Shown in pieces: positions 15,793 to 24,720 of a DNA stretch of 64,000 nucleotides. Numbering within the stretch: the stretch's first letter is position 1; each line of letters begins with the position of its first letter. Source of the stretch: Salinisphaera sp. (lineage in GTDB: Bacteria; Pseudomonadota; Gammaproteobacteria; Nevskiales; Salinisphaeraceae); assembly GCF_002729955.1 (NCBI RefSeq), contig NZ_PBYA01000027.1, positions 62,001-126,000 on the forward strand, read 5' to 3'. The notes under the pieces were generated by a model that was not told the origin of the DNA, searched no databases, and saw nothing but the letters and a program-made list of their open reading frames with translations. A program made the position numbers and the translations under genes.

Positions 15793-18015
15793 CTATGCGT
15801 TCATCAGCTCTTCAAGACGAATCGGCAGCTCGCGGATACGCTTGCCGGTGGCATGGTGCACGGCATTGGCCACCGCTGCTGCCATGCCGGTGATACCGAT
15901 TTCGCCAATGCCACGGGCACCGAACTCGTTGAAGGCATAGTCCGGATGGTCGAGCAGGATCACGTCAACGGAATCCGGCTGGTCCGCATGGACCGGCACC
16001 AGATACTCGGCATAGTTGTTGTTGACCGGCAACCCCGAGCGTTCGTCGTACTCGGTGTTCTCGAACAACGCCATGCCGATACCCATGGCAATGGCCCCTT
16101 CGACCTGATTAGCCGAGGTCTTTTCGTTGATGATCTGGCCCACGTCGATGGCGCTCACCACACGGGACACCCGCAGGCGGGAGATACCCGGGTCCCAGCG
16201 GACTTCGACGAAATGCGCGCCGAAGGAGCGAAAGGAATATTCGCCCTGGGGGGCGCCCGGCGTATGGGCCTCGCCATCGGCATTGGCCAGTTTGAGCTGA
16301 CCGAGCACGTCGGTATAAGCGACCGACTTGCCATTGGAGTCGCTGAGCTTGCCGTCGTCGAAGCTCAGATCGTCGGCCTTGGTGCCCGCGAAGGCGCCGC
16401 CGTCGCCGGTGGCATAGCTTTTCAGCGCTTCGATGGCGGATCGCGTGGCCTCGGCGATGGCGGGCAGGGTGGTGGCCGTTGCCCAGGAACCGCCGGAAAC
16501 CGGGCCGCTCGGATAGCTCGAGTCGCCCAGCTCGACCTCGATCTTGTCGAGGGCAATACCGGTGATCGACGACACGGCCTGGGCCACGATGGTATAGGTG
16601 CCGGTGCCGATATCCTGGGTTGCACAGGAGGCATACGCCGTGCCGTCGGCACGCAGCGAAACCCGCGCATCGCAGTTCATCTTCAGCGCTTCCCAGTTGC
16701 AGGCGGCCATGCCCCAGCCGAGGATTTCCTCGCCGTCGCGCATCGAGCCCACCTCGTGATTGCGCTTTGCCCAGCCGAACTTTTCCGCACCTTTTTCAAA
16801 AGCTTCCATCAGGTGGATGCTGGAGAAGGGCAGGTCCATGCTCTGGTCGCGCTCGGTGTAGTTCGCCTTGCGAAATTCGAGCGGATCCATATTCAGCTTT
16901 TCCGCCATTTCATCCATGGCCGATTCGAGCGCAAACAGGCCCGGCGCCGCCCCCGGCGCGCGCATGGAGGTCGGCGTGCCGTGGTTGGCGCCGACGGTGG
17001 CATGGCTTACCCGCAGGTTTTCGCAGTCGTACAGGCTCTTCGTGCAGCTGCCCGTGGTTTCCACATAGGTATCGACCATCGACGTGGTGTTGATCGAGTC
17101 ATGGGTCAGGGCAGTGAGCTTGCCGTTGTTGTCGGCGCCAATACGAATCTGCTGCTGCGTGGGCGGGCGATGGCCGGTGGTGGTGAACATCTGCTGGCGC
17201 GGAACCACCAGCTGCACCGGCCGGCCCACCTCGCGAGCCACGGCAGCCGCCGCGATCGCATGCGGCCAGATCCAGAGCTTGCTGCCAAAACCGGAGCCGA
17301 TGAACGGCGAGCGTACCTCGACGCGCTCGGGCGCCAGGCCGAACACCTTGGCCATGACATTGCGCGCGAAGATCACGCCCTGCGAGGCCTCATACAGCAC
17401 CAGGTCGCCGTTTTCCCAGCTGGCCGTGCTGGCATGCATTTCCATGGGGTTATGAGTTTCCATGGGAGTCACGTAGGTGACGTCGATCCGGTTGGTCGCC
17501 GACTCGAACGCGCTGTCCGGGTTGCCTCGGCTGTGGCCGCTGGAGTCGGCTTTCTTGGGCTCGTCGCCGCGCTCCAGTGCCTGGCTGAGGGTGGCGATCG
17601 GCTCGGCATCGGCGCTGTAATCGACCTTTACCGCATAGGCGGCCGCGCGCGCGTTGGCGAACGTATCCGCGACCACCAGGGCCACGAACTGGCCCGGGTA
17701 ATAGACCTTGCCGTCTTCGAAGGGCAGACGGGTTTCGTCGACCTTGTTTTCCTGGGCAAAGCTGCTCGGGGTGCGATACAGGTCGGGAAAATGATCGTGA
17801 TGGAAGATATCGATCACACCCGGCATCTGCTTGGCCTTCGACAGATCGATGTTGTCGATCGTGCCGCTGGCCACGGTGCTGAATACGCCATAGGCATAGG
17901 CCATGTTCGGCAGATGATGATCGGCGGCGTACATCGCTTCGCCGCGCAGTTTCTGCGGACCATCGATACGCGGCTTGGACGCACCGATGATCTTGGCTTG
18001 AATCTTGTCGGTCAT
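15793..18015 (-). CDS. paoC: periplasmic aldehyde oxidoreductase, molybdenum-binding subunit (PaoC-like)
   Basis: A 740-residue xanthine-oxidase-family large subunit, full length for PaoC/YagR. It opens with the Ald_Xan_dh domain (GASKPRIDGPQKLRGEAMYA, 1-120), followed by the molybdopterin-binding region with FIGSGFGSK (~235), the RAPGAAPG loop (~360), QDIGTGTYTI (~470) and the catalytic Glu705 in GARGIGEIG near the C terminus. With PaoA and PaoB it would form the heterotrimer that oxidises aromatic and aliphatic aldehydes to acids. It lies 13 bases after the FAD subunit gene. No signal of its own: export is expected by hitch-hiking on the Tat signal of the iron-sulfur subunit. Confidence 0.9.
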   Translation of the reverse strand: MTDKIQAKIIGASKPRIDGPQKLRGEAMYAADHHLPNMAYAYGVFSTVASGTIDNIDLSKAKQMPGVIDIFHHDHFPDLYRTPSSFAQENKVDETRLPFEDGKVYYPGQFVALVVADTFANARAAAYAVKVDYSADAEPIATLSQALERGDEPKKADSSGHSRGNPDSAFESATNRIDVTYVTPMETHNPMEMHASTASWENGDLVLYEASQGVIFARNVMAKVFGLAPERVEVRSPFIGSGFGSKLWIWPHAIAAAAVAREVGRPVQLVVPRQQMFTTTGHRPPTQQQIRIGADNNGKLTALTHDSINTTSMVDTYVETTGSCTKSLYDCENLRVSHATVGANHGTPTSMRAPGAAPGLFALESAMDEMAEKLNMDPLEFRKANYTERDQSMDLPFSSIHLMEAFEKGAEKFGWAKRNHEVGSMRDGEEILGWGMAACNWEALKMNCDARVSLRADGTAYASCATQDIGTGTYTIVAQAVSSITGIALDKIEVELGDSSYPSGPVSGGSWATATTLPAIAEATRSAIEALKSYATGDGGAFAGTKADDLSFDDGKLSDSNGKSVAYTDVLGQLKLANADGEAHTPGAPQGEYSFRSFGAHFVEVRWDPGISRLRVSRVVSAIDVGQIINEKTSANQVEGAIAMGIGMALFENTEYDERSGLPVNNNYAEYLVPVHADQPDSVDVILLDHPDYAFNEFGARGIGEIGITGMAAAVANAVHHATGKRIRELPIRLEELMNA

Positions 18016-18028
18016 GATGGTTTGTCCT

Positions 18029-19018
18029 CTACGCTCGGGCCGCGGTGGCGTTGGTCAGGCTGCGTACGACCGCCTGCTGGCCGAGCGGAATCTTGAACGC
18101 GTTGTGCTCGTAGGGCGTGGCCCCCTTGAAAGCGATCTCGGCGGCTTTCTTGAAGCTTTGCTCATTCGCGGGCTGACCAATCAGCGCCTGTTCGGCCTCG
18201 CGGGCACGCCAGGGCTTGGTGGCGACCCCGCCCATGGCGATACGGGCATCGCGAATGGTGTTGCCCTCGGTCGCCACGATCACGCCGCTGGAGGCCAGCG
18301 CGAACTGGTAGGACGCGCGGTCGCGCAGCTTGAGGTAGGTCGAACGGCTGCCCTTGATGGGCGCATCGAGCACCACGTGGGTGATGAGTTCGTCGGCGTC
18401 CAGCGCATGCTCTTTCTCCGGCGAATCGCCGGGCAGCAGATGGAAGTCGAGGAAATCGATTTCGCGTTCGCCGTCCGGCCCGGTCACGAGCACTTTTGCA
18501 CCGATGGCCGCCATGGCCACGCACATGTCGGAGGGATGGCTGGCGATGCATTGGTCGCTGGTACCCAGCACTGCATGCACGCTACGGTTATGGCCGCCGA
18601 TCGCGGCACAGCCCGTGCCCGGTTCGCGCTTGTTGCAGGCCGATACGCCGTCACGAAAATAAGGGCAGCGCACGCGCTGCATCACGTTGCCGGCCGTGGT
18701 TGCCTTGTTGCGCAGGGAGGTGGAGGCCCCCGACAACAGCGCTTCGGAAAGCACGGCATATTTTTCGACGACCGTCGGGTGATAGGCGAGATCGGTATTG
18801 CTCACCATCGCGCCGATCTTGAGCCGGCCGTCGTCGAGTTCCTCGACGTCGTAGAGCGGCAGACCGTTGACGTCGACCACGCGCTCGGGCTGCATGATGT
18901 CGATCTTGACCAGGTCGAGCAGGGTGGTGCCGCCAGCCACGAAGGACGACGGCTGCCCGGCGTGGGCGGCGACCGCGGCATTCACGCTATCGGCTTTCTG
19001 ATATTCGAAATTTCGCAT
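18029..19018 (-). CDS. paoB: aldehyde oxidoreductase FAD-binding subunit (PaoB-like)
   Basis: A 329-residue FAD_binding_5/CO_deh_flav_C subunit. The FAD loop FVAGGTTLLDLVK is at 26-38, a second contact is in ATTAGNVMQRVRC, and the C-terminal helical domain is at 225-325. Like E. coli PaoB and unlike most xanthine dehydrogenase FAD subunits, it has a cysteine-rich insertion (Cys118, Cys128, Cys137, with Cys157 further on, in a CPYFRDGVSACNKREPGTGC-type segment) that can hold a [4Fe-4S] cluster. This supports assignment to the Pao type. The start at 19018 is 10 bases after the iron-sulfur subunit gene. Confidence 0.9.
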   Translation of the reverse strand: MRNFEYQKADSVNAAVAAHAGQPSSFVAGGTTLLDLVKIDIMQPERVVDVNGLPLYDVEELDDGRLKIGAMVSNTDLAYHPTVVEKYAVLSEALLSGASTSLRNKATTAGNVMQRVRCPYFRDGVSACNKREPGTGCAAIGGHNRSVHAVLGTSDQCIASHPSDMCVAMAAIGAKVLVTGPDGEREIDFLDFHLLPGDSPEKEHALDADELITHVVLDAPIKGSRSTYLKLRDRASYQFALASSGVIVATEGNTIRDARIAMGGVATKPWRAREAEQALIGQPANEQSFKKAAEIAFKGATPYEHNAFKIPLGQQAVVRSLTNATAARA

Positions 19019-19028
19019 TGCAGCCTCC

Positions 19029-19703
19029 CTAGACCTTGCCGCGGGTGGATTGAACCGCCGCGAGGATGTTCTTGTAGGCGCCGCAGCGACAGATATTGCC
19101 GCTCATGGCTTCGCGTACGGCATCGTCGCTGTCGCCGATATGCGAACTGCCCAGCACGTAGGTCGCGGTCATCATCTGGCCGGCGGTGCAGTAGCCGCAC
19201 TGGTAGGCATCTTCATCGAGAAATGCCTGCTGGATCGGATGCAGCTCGCCGTTTTCGGACAGGCCTTCGACGGTGGTGATCTCGTCGCCGTCGTGCATGA
19301 CTGCAAGGCTCAGACAGGAATTGATCACGGTGCCGTTGACGTGCACGTTACAGGCGCCGCACTGGCCGTGGTCACAGCCTTTCTTGGTGCCGGTCAGCTG
19401 CAGTTCGTCGCGAATGGCGTCCAGCAGAATCACGTTCGGGGCCACATCGATCTGCTTCATCTGCCCGTTGATCTTGAACTTGACCCGGGTCTTGCCGGCG
19501 GCCGGCGTATCGTCGGCCTTGGCGGGGGCGTCGCCTTCGTCGGCGAATGCCTGGCCGATGCCGGCACCCGAGGTCGCAGCTGCGATGCTGGACATGCCGA
19601 CGGTCTTCATGAAACGACGACGAGAGGCCGAATGCTTGGGTTGTCCCTTGCGGGGCGCCTCGCCAGCATCGCTGGCGCCGCCGCGGGGGTCTCGGTTGCT
19701 CAT
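19029..19703 (-). CDS. paoA: aldehyde oxidoreductase [2Fe-2S] subunit with Tat signal (PaoA-like)
   Basis: A 224-residue subunit. The start at 19703 has GGAG 6 bases upstream. The N terminus has a twin-arginine signal: SRRRFMKTVG at 27-36, then an Ala/Gly-rich hydrophobic stretch and AFA near residue 54. The plant-type ferredoxin domain carries Cys110, 115, 118 and 130 (GCDHGQCGACN...C), and the helical domain carries Cys169, 172, 205 and 207 (CGYC...CRC) for the second [2Fe-2S] cluster. Electrons from the molybdenum centre pass through these to FAD. First gene of the paoABC set; the 109-base gap upstream may hold a promoter or a processed junction with mocA. Confidence 0.92.
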   Translation of the reverse strand: MSNRDPRGGASDAGEAPRKGQPKHSASRRRFMKTVGMSSIAAATSGAGIGQAFADEGDAPAKADDTPAAGKTRVKFKINGQMKQIDVAPNVILLDAIRDELQLTGTKKGCDHGQCGACNVHVNGTVINSCLSLAVMHDGDEITTVEGLSENGELHPIQQAFLDEDAYQCGYCTAGQMMTATYVLGSSHIGDSDDAVREAMSGNICRCGAYKNILAAVQSTRGKV

Positions 19704-19812
19704 GGATTTCTCCAGTTCTGTGGCAACGCTCGGCGCGTCGCTCGGTGGAATATTCTTTTCTGGTTTATTTGTTTGCTGACGGCGTCTGGACGCATCGGTA
19801 ACACCGATACTT

Positions 19813-20466
19813 CTACACCATAAACGATGAATGAATCGAGACGGTTTGGTTTTCGCTATCAGCCCGATTGAAGGTCTTTTGCGCATGCCGTAACGCAGCC
19901 GGCGTATCAACATCCTGTACGCAGCCGGGGGGCGATTCGATCACCCGATAGCGCTCTTTCGGTACCTGTTCCAGCACCGCCTTCGCGCCCTGATCGCCCG
20001 CAAGGGCGGCCAGCTCTGCGAACAAATGGCGCGCCACCACCACCGGGTGCCCAGGTCGGCCCCGGCAGACTGGCCGCACATAATCCAGCCCCGGCCGCCA
20101 CAGCCGGCAGAGTCGTGCCACGGTACGCCGCTCGAGATTCGGCATGTCCGCCAGCAGGATCAAGGCCGCCTGGCACGACGCCGGCAGCGCTCGCAGCCCG
20201 CATCGCAGACTGTGAGCCATACCGTGGTGGTAGTTCGGGTTATGCACGTAGCGATACCGTCGATCCTGGCCGCTATGTTGTCGTATCGCTTTGCGCAGGC
20301 GCTGCGGCTGACGGCCGGTGACGATCACGACGGGCCGAATCGGTTGCTTGTCCACCGCTGCCAGGGTGCGGGTGATGACGGGCTGCCCGCTGAAACGCGC
20401 CAGCAGTTTGGAACGATGGCCGTAGCGCGTGGACGCGCCGGCGGCGAGTACGACGGCACCAATCAA
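19813..20466 (-). CDS. mocA: MocA-like molybdenum cofactor nucleotidyltransferase
   Basis: A 217-residue NTP_transf_3 protein. The nucleotide-binding signature LAAGASTRYGHRSKLL is at 7-22, followed by the metal-site region ILLADMPNLE (~101-110) and RGRPGHPVVVARHLF (~137). It would convert Mo-molybdopterin to the cytidine dinucleotide form needed by the xanthine-oxidase family, matching the adjacent PaoABC-like enzyme. The C terminus is longer and more polar than the core fold needs. ATG at 20466 overlaps the upstream XdhC-like stop by 4 bases. Alternatives in the same fold include nicotine-blue reductase-type proteins, but the context favours MocA. Confidence 0.85.
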   Translation of the reverse strand: MIGAVVLAAGASTRYGHRSKLLARFSGQPVITRTLAAVDKQPIRPVVIVTGRQPQRLRKAIRQHSGQDRRYRYVHNPNYHHGMAHSLRCGLRALPASCQAALILLADMPNLERRTVARLCRLWRPGLDYVRPVCRGRPGHPVVVARHLFAELAALAGDQGAKAVLEQVPKERYRVIESPPGCVQDVDTPAALRHAQKTFNRADSENQTVSIHSSFMV

Positions 20467-21503
20467 GCCGTGGCCGCGTTTACGCGCGGTCGCAGCGCGA
20501 CCAGTTCGGCCAATACCGACAGGGCGATTTCGCGCGGCTCGCGCGCATTGATCGACAGGCCGGCCGGCGTATGCAGCCGGTCCAGGTCCGACTCGGAAAA
20601 CCCGGCCGCGCGTAGGCGGGCGCTGCGATCGGATGCCTTGCTTCGACTCCCGAGCGCGCCGATCGCGAATGCCGGCGAAGCCAGCCCTTTCGCCAATGCC
20701 GCATGGTCGTCGTCGATATCGTGCGTAAGCGTATAGAGTGCGGTGAAGGCATCCAGCTCCAACGCCTCGAGTGAGCGCGCCAGAGGCCGGGTGTCGTAAT
20801 GCGTCAAGACCGCGTCCGGCGGCGGGGAGGGCGGGCCGTAGGGGCGCAGCAGCACTACGTCATAGCCGAAACTCGGCGCCAGCTGAGCCAGGGCCAGGGT
20901 CACTGGGTCGCCGCCGGCGATGACCAGCCGCGCGGGCGGCAGATAACGCTGCTGAAATACGCGTTCGTCGCCGACAGGCTGCGGCGGGCCGGCGCGATGC
21001 GTGCCGGTATCCAGGTCGATCGCCACGTCCAGCGGCTGTCGCCGCTCACGCGCCTCACGCCAGCGCTGAATATAGGCCTGCTGGTCTTCGAGCGCGCGCA
21101 CGAATATGCCAATACGGCCGCCGCAGGTCAGCTGTACGTCCAGAACCGGGCTGCCGGCGCCGTAATCGAGCATGACCGCCTCGCCCGTTCGCAGCACCTC
21201 CAGCGCCTGGGTCGCGACCGCGCCTTCCACGCAGCCGCCCGATACGTAGCCCGCGATTTCGCCGTGATCGTTGATCGCCATTTCGCTGCCCAGCGGGCGC
21301 GGGGAGGAACCCGTGATCGCGACCAACGTTGCCAGCGCGACTCTTCGCCCCTGCGCATGCCAGCCGGCAATGACCGGGAACAGGTCGTCGACCAGACCGT
21401 AGACCGGCCAGGCCGGCCACTGCGCCCGGGGCGTCGAAACCGGCTGGGTATCGCGCCGCCGATCCGTGAAAGAAATGAGAGTGTCTGTCATGTGCCTCGA
21501 CAT
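20463..21503 (-). CDS. XdhC/PaoD-family molybdenum cofactor insertion protein
   Basis: About 346 residues. The N-terminal XdhC_CoxI domain shows LVAITGSSPRPLGSEMAI and YVSGGCVEGAVATQAL; the C-terminal Rossmann domain shows PARLVIAGGDPVTLALAQL and IGALGSRSK. The family binds molybdenum cofactor, promotes its sulfuration and inserts it into xanthine-oxidase-type enzymes; PaoD is the E. coli example. The start at 21503 follows GGAAG; a second ATG at 21491 with GAGG at close spacing is possible. First gene of the five-gene minus-strand unit (xdhC-like, mocA, paoA, paoB, paoC), divergent from the metal-efflux operon. Confidence 0.88.
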   Translation of the reverse strand: MSRHMTDTLISFTDRRRDTQPVSTPRAQWPAWPVYGLVDDLFPVIAGWHAQGRRVALATLVAITGSSPRPLGSEMAINDHGEIAGYVSGGCVEGAVATQALEVLRTGEAVMLDYGAGSPVLDVQLTCGGRIGIFVRALEDQQAYIQRWREARERRQPLDVAIDLDTGTHRAGPPQPVGDERVFQQRYLPPARLVIAGGDPVTLALAQLAPSFGYDVVLLRPYGPPSPPPDAVLTHYDTRPLARSLEALELDAFTALYTLTHDIDDDHAALAKGLASPAFAIGALGSRSKASDRSARLRAAGFSESDLDRLHTPAGLSINAREPREIALSVLAELVALRPRVNAATA

Positions 21504-21693
21504 TAGCCGCTTCCACGAACGCCTGTCACCATGGCAGTGAACAAGCCGTGCCAACGAGAATGGCTTGGAAGCCGGCCCCGAACTCAACGCGCAATATGAT
21601 CGCACACAATACAACGCCGCGCCGGCCGTGGGCGAGCGGGCAGGGCCCCGGGCGGCGCCGTAGGCAGGGTTTGCCTGTGCTAGCATCCCGCGG

Positions 21694-22044
21694 ATGATCG
21701 TGCGTCATCCGACCCTGCAACGGCTTGTGGCCGTTTTGCTGATTGCCTTCGTGGCGATCAGCGCCCAGGCCTGGGCGGGCCATATCGATTGGCCGGCCGC
21801 GCAGGGTAGCGATCATGCCCATATTGAAACCACGGCGTTTGACGTTCACCCGGCGACCGGCGCCGGCGATGCCGACCACGCCAGCCATAGCGATCACTGC
21901 TGTCATGCCAGTGCGCATCTGGTGGGGCTGCGTTCGGATCTGGCGGGCGCGGATTTCGCGGCAGCGACGCCGGCTCGTGGTGGTGTTGGTAAACGGTACG
22001 TAAGCCTGACGCATGCCCCACTGATCGATCCCCCCATCGCCTGA
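21694..22044 (+). CDS. small exported His-rich protein heading the metal-efflux operon
   Basis: A 116-residue protein with a signal peptide (VAVLLIAFVAISAQAWA, cleavage ~28). The mature part is unusually rich in histidine and aspartate: SDHAHIE, DADHASHSDHCCHASAH, with a Cys-Cys pair. This resembles small periplasmic metal-binding peptides that precede CzcCBA- or CopL-type systems. It probably buffers or senses Zn, Co, Cd or Cu in the periplasm. Sixty bases separate it from the TolC-like gene, so it is likely the leader gene of the operon. The last ~35 residues have no recognisable feature. Confidence 0.7.
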   Translation: MIVRHPTLQRLVAVLLIAFVAISAQAWAGHIDWPAAQGSDHAHIETTAFDVHPATGAGDADHASHSDHCCHASAHLVGLRSDLAGADFAAATPARGGVGKRYVSLTHAPLIDPPIA

Positions 22045-22104
22045 ATCATTGGCCTGAGGCGCTGCCCGCCAGCGCCTGTCGATTCATTGCGATGAGGTTC
22101 GCTC

Positions 22105-23403
22105 ATGTCTTTCTGTCGTTTTTCGGCAGGTGCGACCGTGATCGGTCTGTGCCTGCTGTTCGCGACCGTGCGCGCCAGCGCGGTCGTTCAAATCCCCCAA
22201 CCCCTGACGCTGGATGCGGCGCTGGCCTGGGCGGATACCTATAATCCCGCGGTACGCGCCGCCGATATCCGAATCCGTCGCCTTGGCGGCGAGGCGATTC
22301 ATGCCGACGTCGCGGTACCGTCCAATCCCCGCGTGGAGCTGGAGGCCGGCCGCCGCGATCAGCCCGATGGCTCGGCTACGGATATCGGTATTCGTATCAG
22401 CCAGCAGTTCTGGGTTGCCGGCCAGGGCGGGCTGAACGCAGCCGTCGCCGGCCATGCACTGTCTGCCGCCCGTGCCGACGCCGCCTATCTGCGCGCCAGC
22501 ATCGCCGCCCGCACACGCGCGGCTTTTCTGTCGGTACTGGTGGCCGAACAGGCGGTGGCCACCGCCGAGCGGGTCGTCGATACCAACGAAAAACTCGATG
22601 ACTATGCGGCCCGCCGCCTCGAAGCCGGCGCCGGCACGCGGATCGAAACCAATGCGGCGCTGCTGGGCCTTCAGCGGGCCCGGGCATTTGCCGCCGCCGC
22701 CCGTGATACGGCCACCCAGGCACGCCTGCAGCTGAAAAACCTGCTCGCGATCGACCCGGCACGCCGTTTACGTATCGAGGGCACATTGGCCTTTCGGCGC
22801 TTGCAGCTGCCCGACGAAAGCCGGCTGCTCGAACGCGCCGTAAAAAAACGCGGCGATCTGGAGGCTGCGGCCGCCCGCGTGTTGGCCGCCCGCACGGAAC
22901 TGTCGTTGGCCAGGCGCGAACTCGTGCCCAATCTGACCGTGTTCGGCTTCTATCGGGAAGAAGCCGGCGGGCGCAGCGACGGCGGGGCCGATATTACCGG
23001 GGGCGGTATCGGCTTCGAACTACCGTTGCTGCACCGCTACGAAGGCGAGCGCGAGATCGCGAGCGCCGAACTTTCGCGTGCCCGTCTCGATGCCGACAAC
23101 CTGCAGCGCGACGTGCGTTTGCAGGTGCTTTCCGCGCTCAGCGCCTATCGGGCGGCCCGCGAACGCGCGGACCTGCTCAGCGACGCGGTGCTCGATGCCG
23201 CCGAGAGCACGCTCGAACTCACGCGTCGCTCGTTTGCCGCCGGCAAGGTGGGCGCGCCCGCGATTACCTCGGCACAGAACAACCTCGTCGATATCCGTCG
23301 CGATTACCTCGACGCATTGGCCGCGCTGGTACGCGCCGCCACCGACCTGGAGCGCGCCACCGGCGGGCTGATCGTCATGGACAACACAAAGGCCGACGCA
23401 TGA
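22105..23403 (+). CDS. czcC: TolC-family outer-membrane channel (CzcC-like)
   Basis: A 432-residue outer-membrane efflux protein: signal peptide to about residue 26, then the two OEP repeats with long alpha-helical coiled segments (LTLDAALAWADTYNPAVRAA; later SRARLDADNLQRDVRLQVLS). Length and order of helices fit CzcC-type channels. A GAGG ribosome site is 8 bases before the ATG. It forms the exit duct for the CzcB-CzcA pump encoded next; its stop overlaps the adaptor start by 4 bases. Confidence 0.88.
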   Translation: MSFCRFSAGATVIGLCLLFATVRASAVVQIPQPLTLDAALAWADTYNPAVRAADIRIRRLGGEAIHADVAVPSNPRVELEAGRRDQPDGSATDIGIRISQQFWVAGQGGLNAAVAGHALSAARADAAYLRASIAARTRAAFLSVLVAEQAVATAERVVDTNEKLDDYAARRLEAGAGTRIETNAALLGLQRARAFAAAARDTATQARLQLKNLLAIDPARRLRIEGTLAFRRLQLPDESRLLERAVKKRGDLEAAAARVLAARTELSLARRELVPNLTVFGFYREEAGGRSDGGADITGGGIGFELPLLHRYEGEREIASAELSRARLDADNLQRDVRLQVLSALSAYRAARERADLLSDAVLDAAESTLELTRRSFAAGKVGAPAITSAQNNLVDIRRDYLDALAALVRAATDLERATGGLIVMDNTKADA

Positions 23404-24707
23404 ACACGAACAACAGTCCCATCGCGGGCCTCACGCGGGCGGCCATTGTCGCGGCCGCGCTGCTACTTGCCGCCTGCAATAGCGCAACCGATGACTCCGA
23501 CCACGCAACGCCGACCGCCCATTCAGAAGAGGGCGACCACGCCCACACAGGCCAAGGCGAAGGTGAGGGTGGCGAGCACGCCCACAATGGCCACGACGAA
23601 CACGAAGCCAGCCCCGACCGTGTCGAGCTCAGCGCCGAGCAGCGCGCCGAACTGGACATCGGTATCGGCCAGGCGCGCGCGGCGAGTAACGGTGCCACCA
23701 TCGTTGCACCGGCCACGGTCGAGTTCGATGCCGATCGCGTGGCACGGGTCGGCCCGCGCCTGCAGGCCAAGGTTGTTGATATCGCGGTGGATCTTGGTCA
23801 GCCGGTCGACAAAGGCGACACCCTAGCGGTGCTCGACAGCGTGGCACTCGGCAAGGAGAAAGCCGCCTATCTGACTGCCTCCGCGCGCTATCGCACCCGC
23901 CGTGCGGCCTATGCCAGGGATCGTAAACTCGCCGCCGACCAGATCGTAAGCGATTCGGATCTGGCCGAAACCCGGGCCGCCTACGAACAGGCCCGGGCCG
24001 AGCGCCGCGCCGAACGCGCGGAGCTACGGTTGTACGGCCTGGACGATACGGCGATCGATGCCATCGACGACAGCGCGGATACGCCGTTATCGCGCATGCG
24101 CCTGATCGCGCCCCGAGCGGGCGTGATCGCCCGTCGCGATCTGGTGGCCGGCCAGACCCTGGATGCCAACGAAACCCCGATCCATATCGTCGACAACAGC
24201 CGCATGTGGTTGATGATCGATGCCGCCGAGCAGGATCTGCCCCGGCTACAAACCGGTCAGACCGTCGAATTCCGTGTGCGCCCGTTACCGGATACCCACT
24301 TTAACGGCCATATCGACTGGGTTTCGCCGCGTCTGGACGCCGAGGCCCGAACGGTCCAGGTGCGAGCCATCGTCGAGAATCCGCAAGGCTTGCTGCGCGC
24401 GGGCATGTTCGCCACCGCACGTATCGACGCATCGTCGGACGGCGGCAAGTCGTCCGATACGAACAAGATCCGGGTCGTGGTACCCGCCGATGCCATCCAG
24501 CAGATTGATACGCGCGAAGGTGTTTTCGTGCCTGCCGAAGAACAGGGCGCATTCCTGTTCATGCCGGTCGCCACGGGCGAACAGACGATGAACGACGTGG
24601 AGATCGCCAGCGGACTAGCCGTGGGCGACCGGCTGGTCGTGTCCGGGGCGTTCGATCTGAAAGCCGCGCTCACGGCCAAGGGCCGCAGCGCCGCGCATTC
24701 ACACTAG
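23400..24707 (+). CDS. czcB: RND efflux periplasmic adaptor lipoprotein with His-rich N terminus (CzcB-like)
   Basis: A 435-residue membrane-fusion protein. The lipobox LLAAC places the lipid-carrying cysteine at residue 26. Residues 32-67 are a His/Glu/Gly-rich tail (DHAHTGQGEGEGGEHAHNGH), a probable metal-collecting segment as in CzcB-type adaptors. Then follow the biotinyl-lipoyl half (VGPRLQAKVVDIAVDLGQPV), a helical hairpin of about 60 residues, the second lipoyl half (APRAGVIARRDLVAGQTL) and beta-barrel domains. The C terminus ends in SAAHSH. It docks the TolC-like channel to the inner-membrane pump; it is translationally coupled to the former and 13 bases before the latter. Confidence 0.9.
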   Translation: MNTNNSPIAGLTRAAIVAAALLLAACNSATDDSDHATPTAHSEEGDHAHTGQGEGEGGEHAHNGHDEHEASPDRVELSAEQRAELDIGIGQARAASNGATIVAPATVEFDADRVARVGPRLQAKVVDIAVDLGQPVDKGDTLAVLDSVALGKEKAAYLTASARYRTRRAAYARDRKLAADQIVSDSDLAETRAAYEQARAERRAERAELRLYGLDDTAIDAIDDSADTPLSRMRLIAPRAGVIARRDLVAGQTLDANETPIHIVDNSRMWLMIDAAEQDLPRLQTGQTVEFRVRPLPDTHFNGHIDWVSPRLDAEARTVQVRAIVENPQGLLRAGMFATARIDASSDGGKSSDTNKIRVVVPADAIQQIDTREGVFVPAEEQGAFLFMPVATGEQTMNDVEIASGLAVGDRLVVSGAFDLKAALTAKGRSAAHSH

Positions 24708-24720
24708 GGCCGGGGCGAAC

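Noticed and set aside
15853-18096. Open frame of 747 codons on the plus strand
   Set aside because: Antisense to the PaoC-like gene, with low-complexity composition and no family signature.
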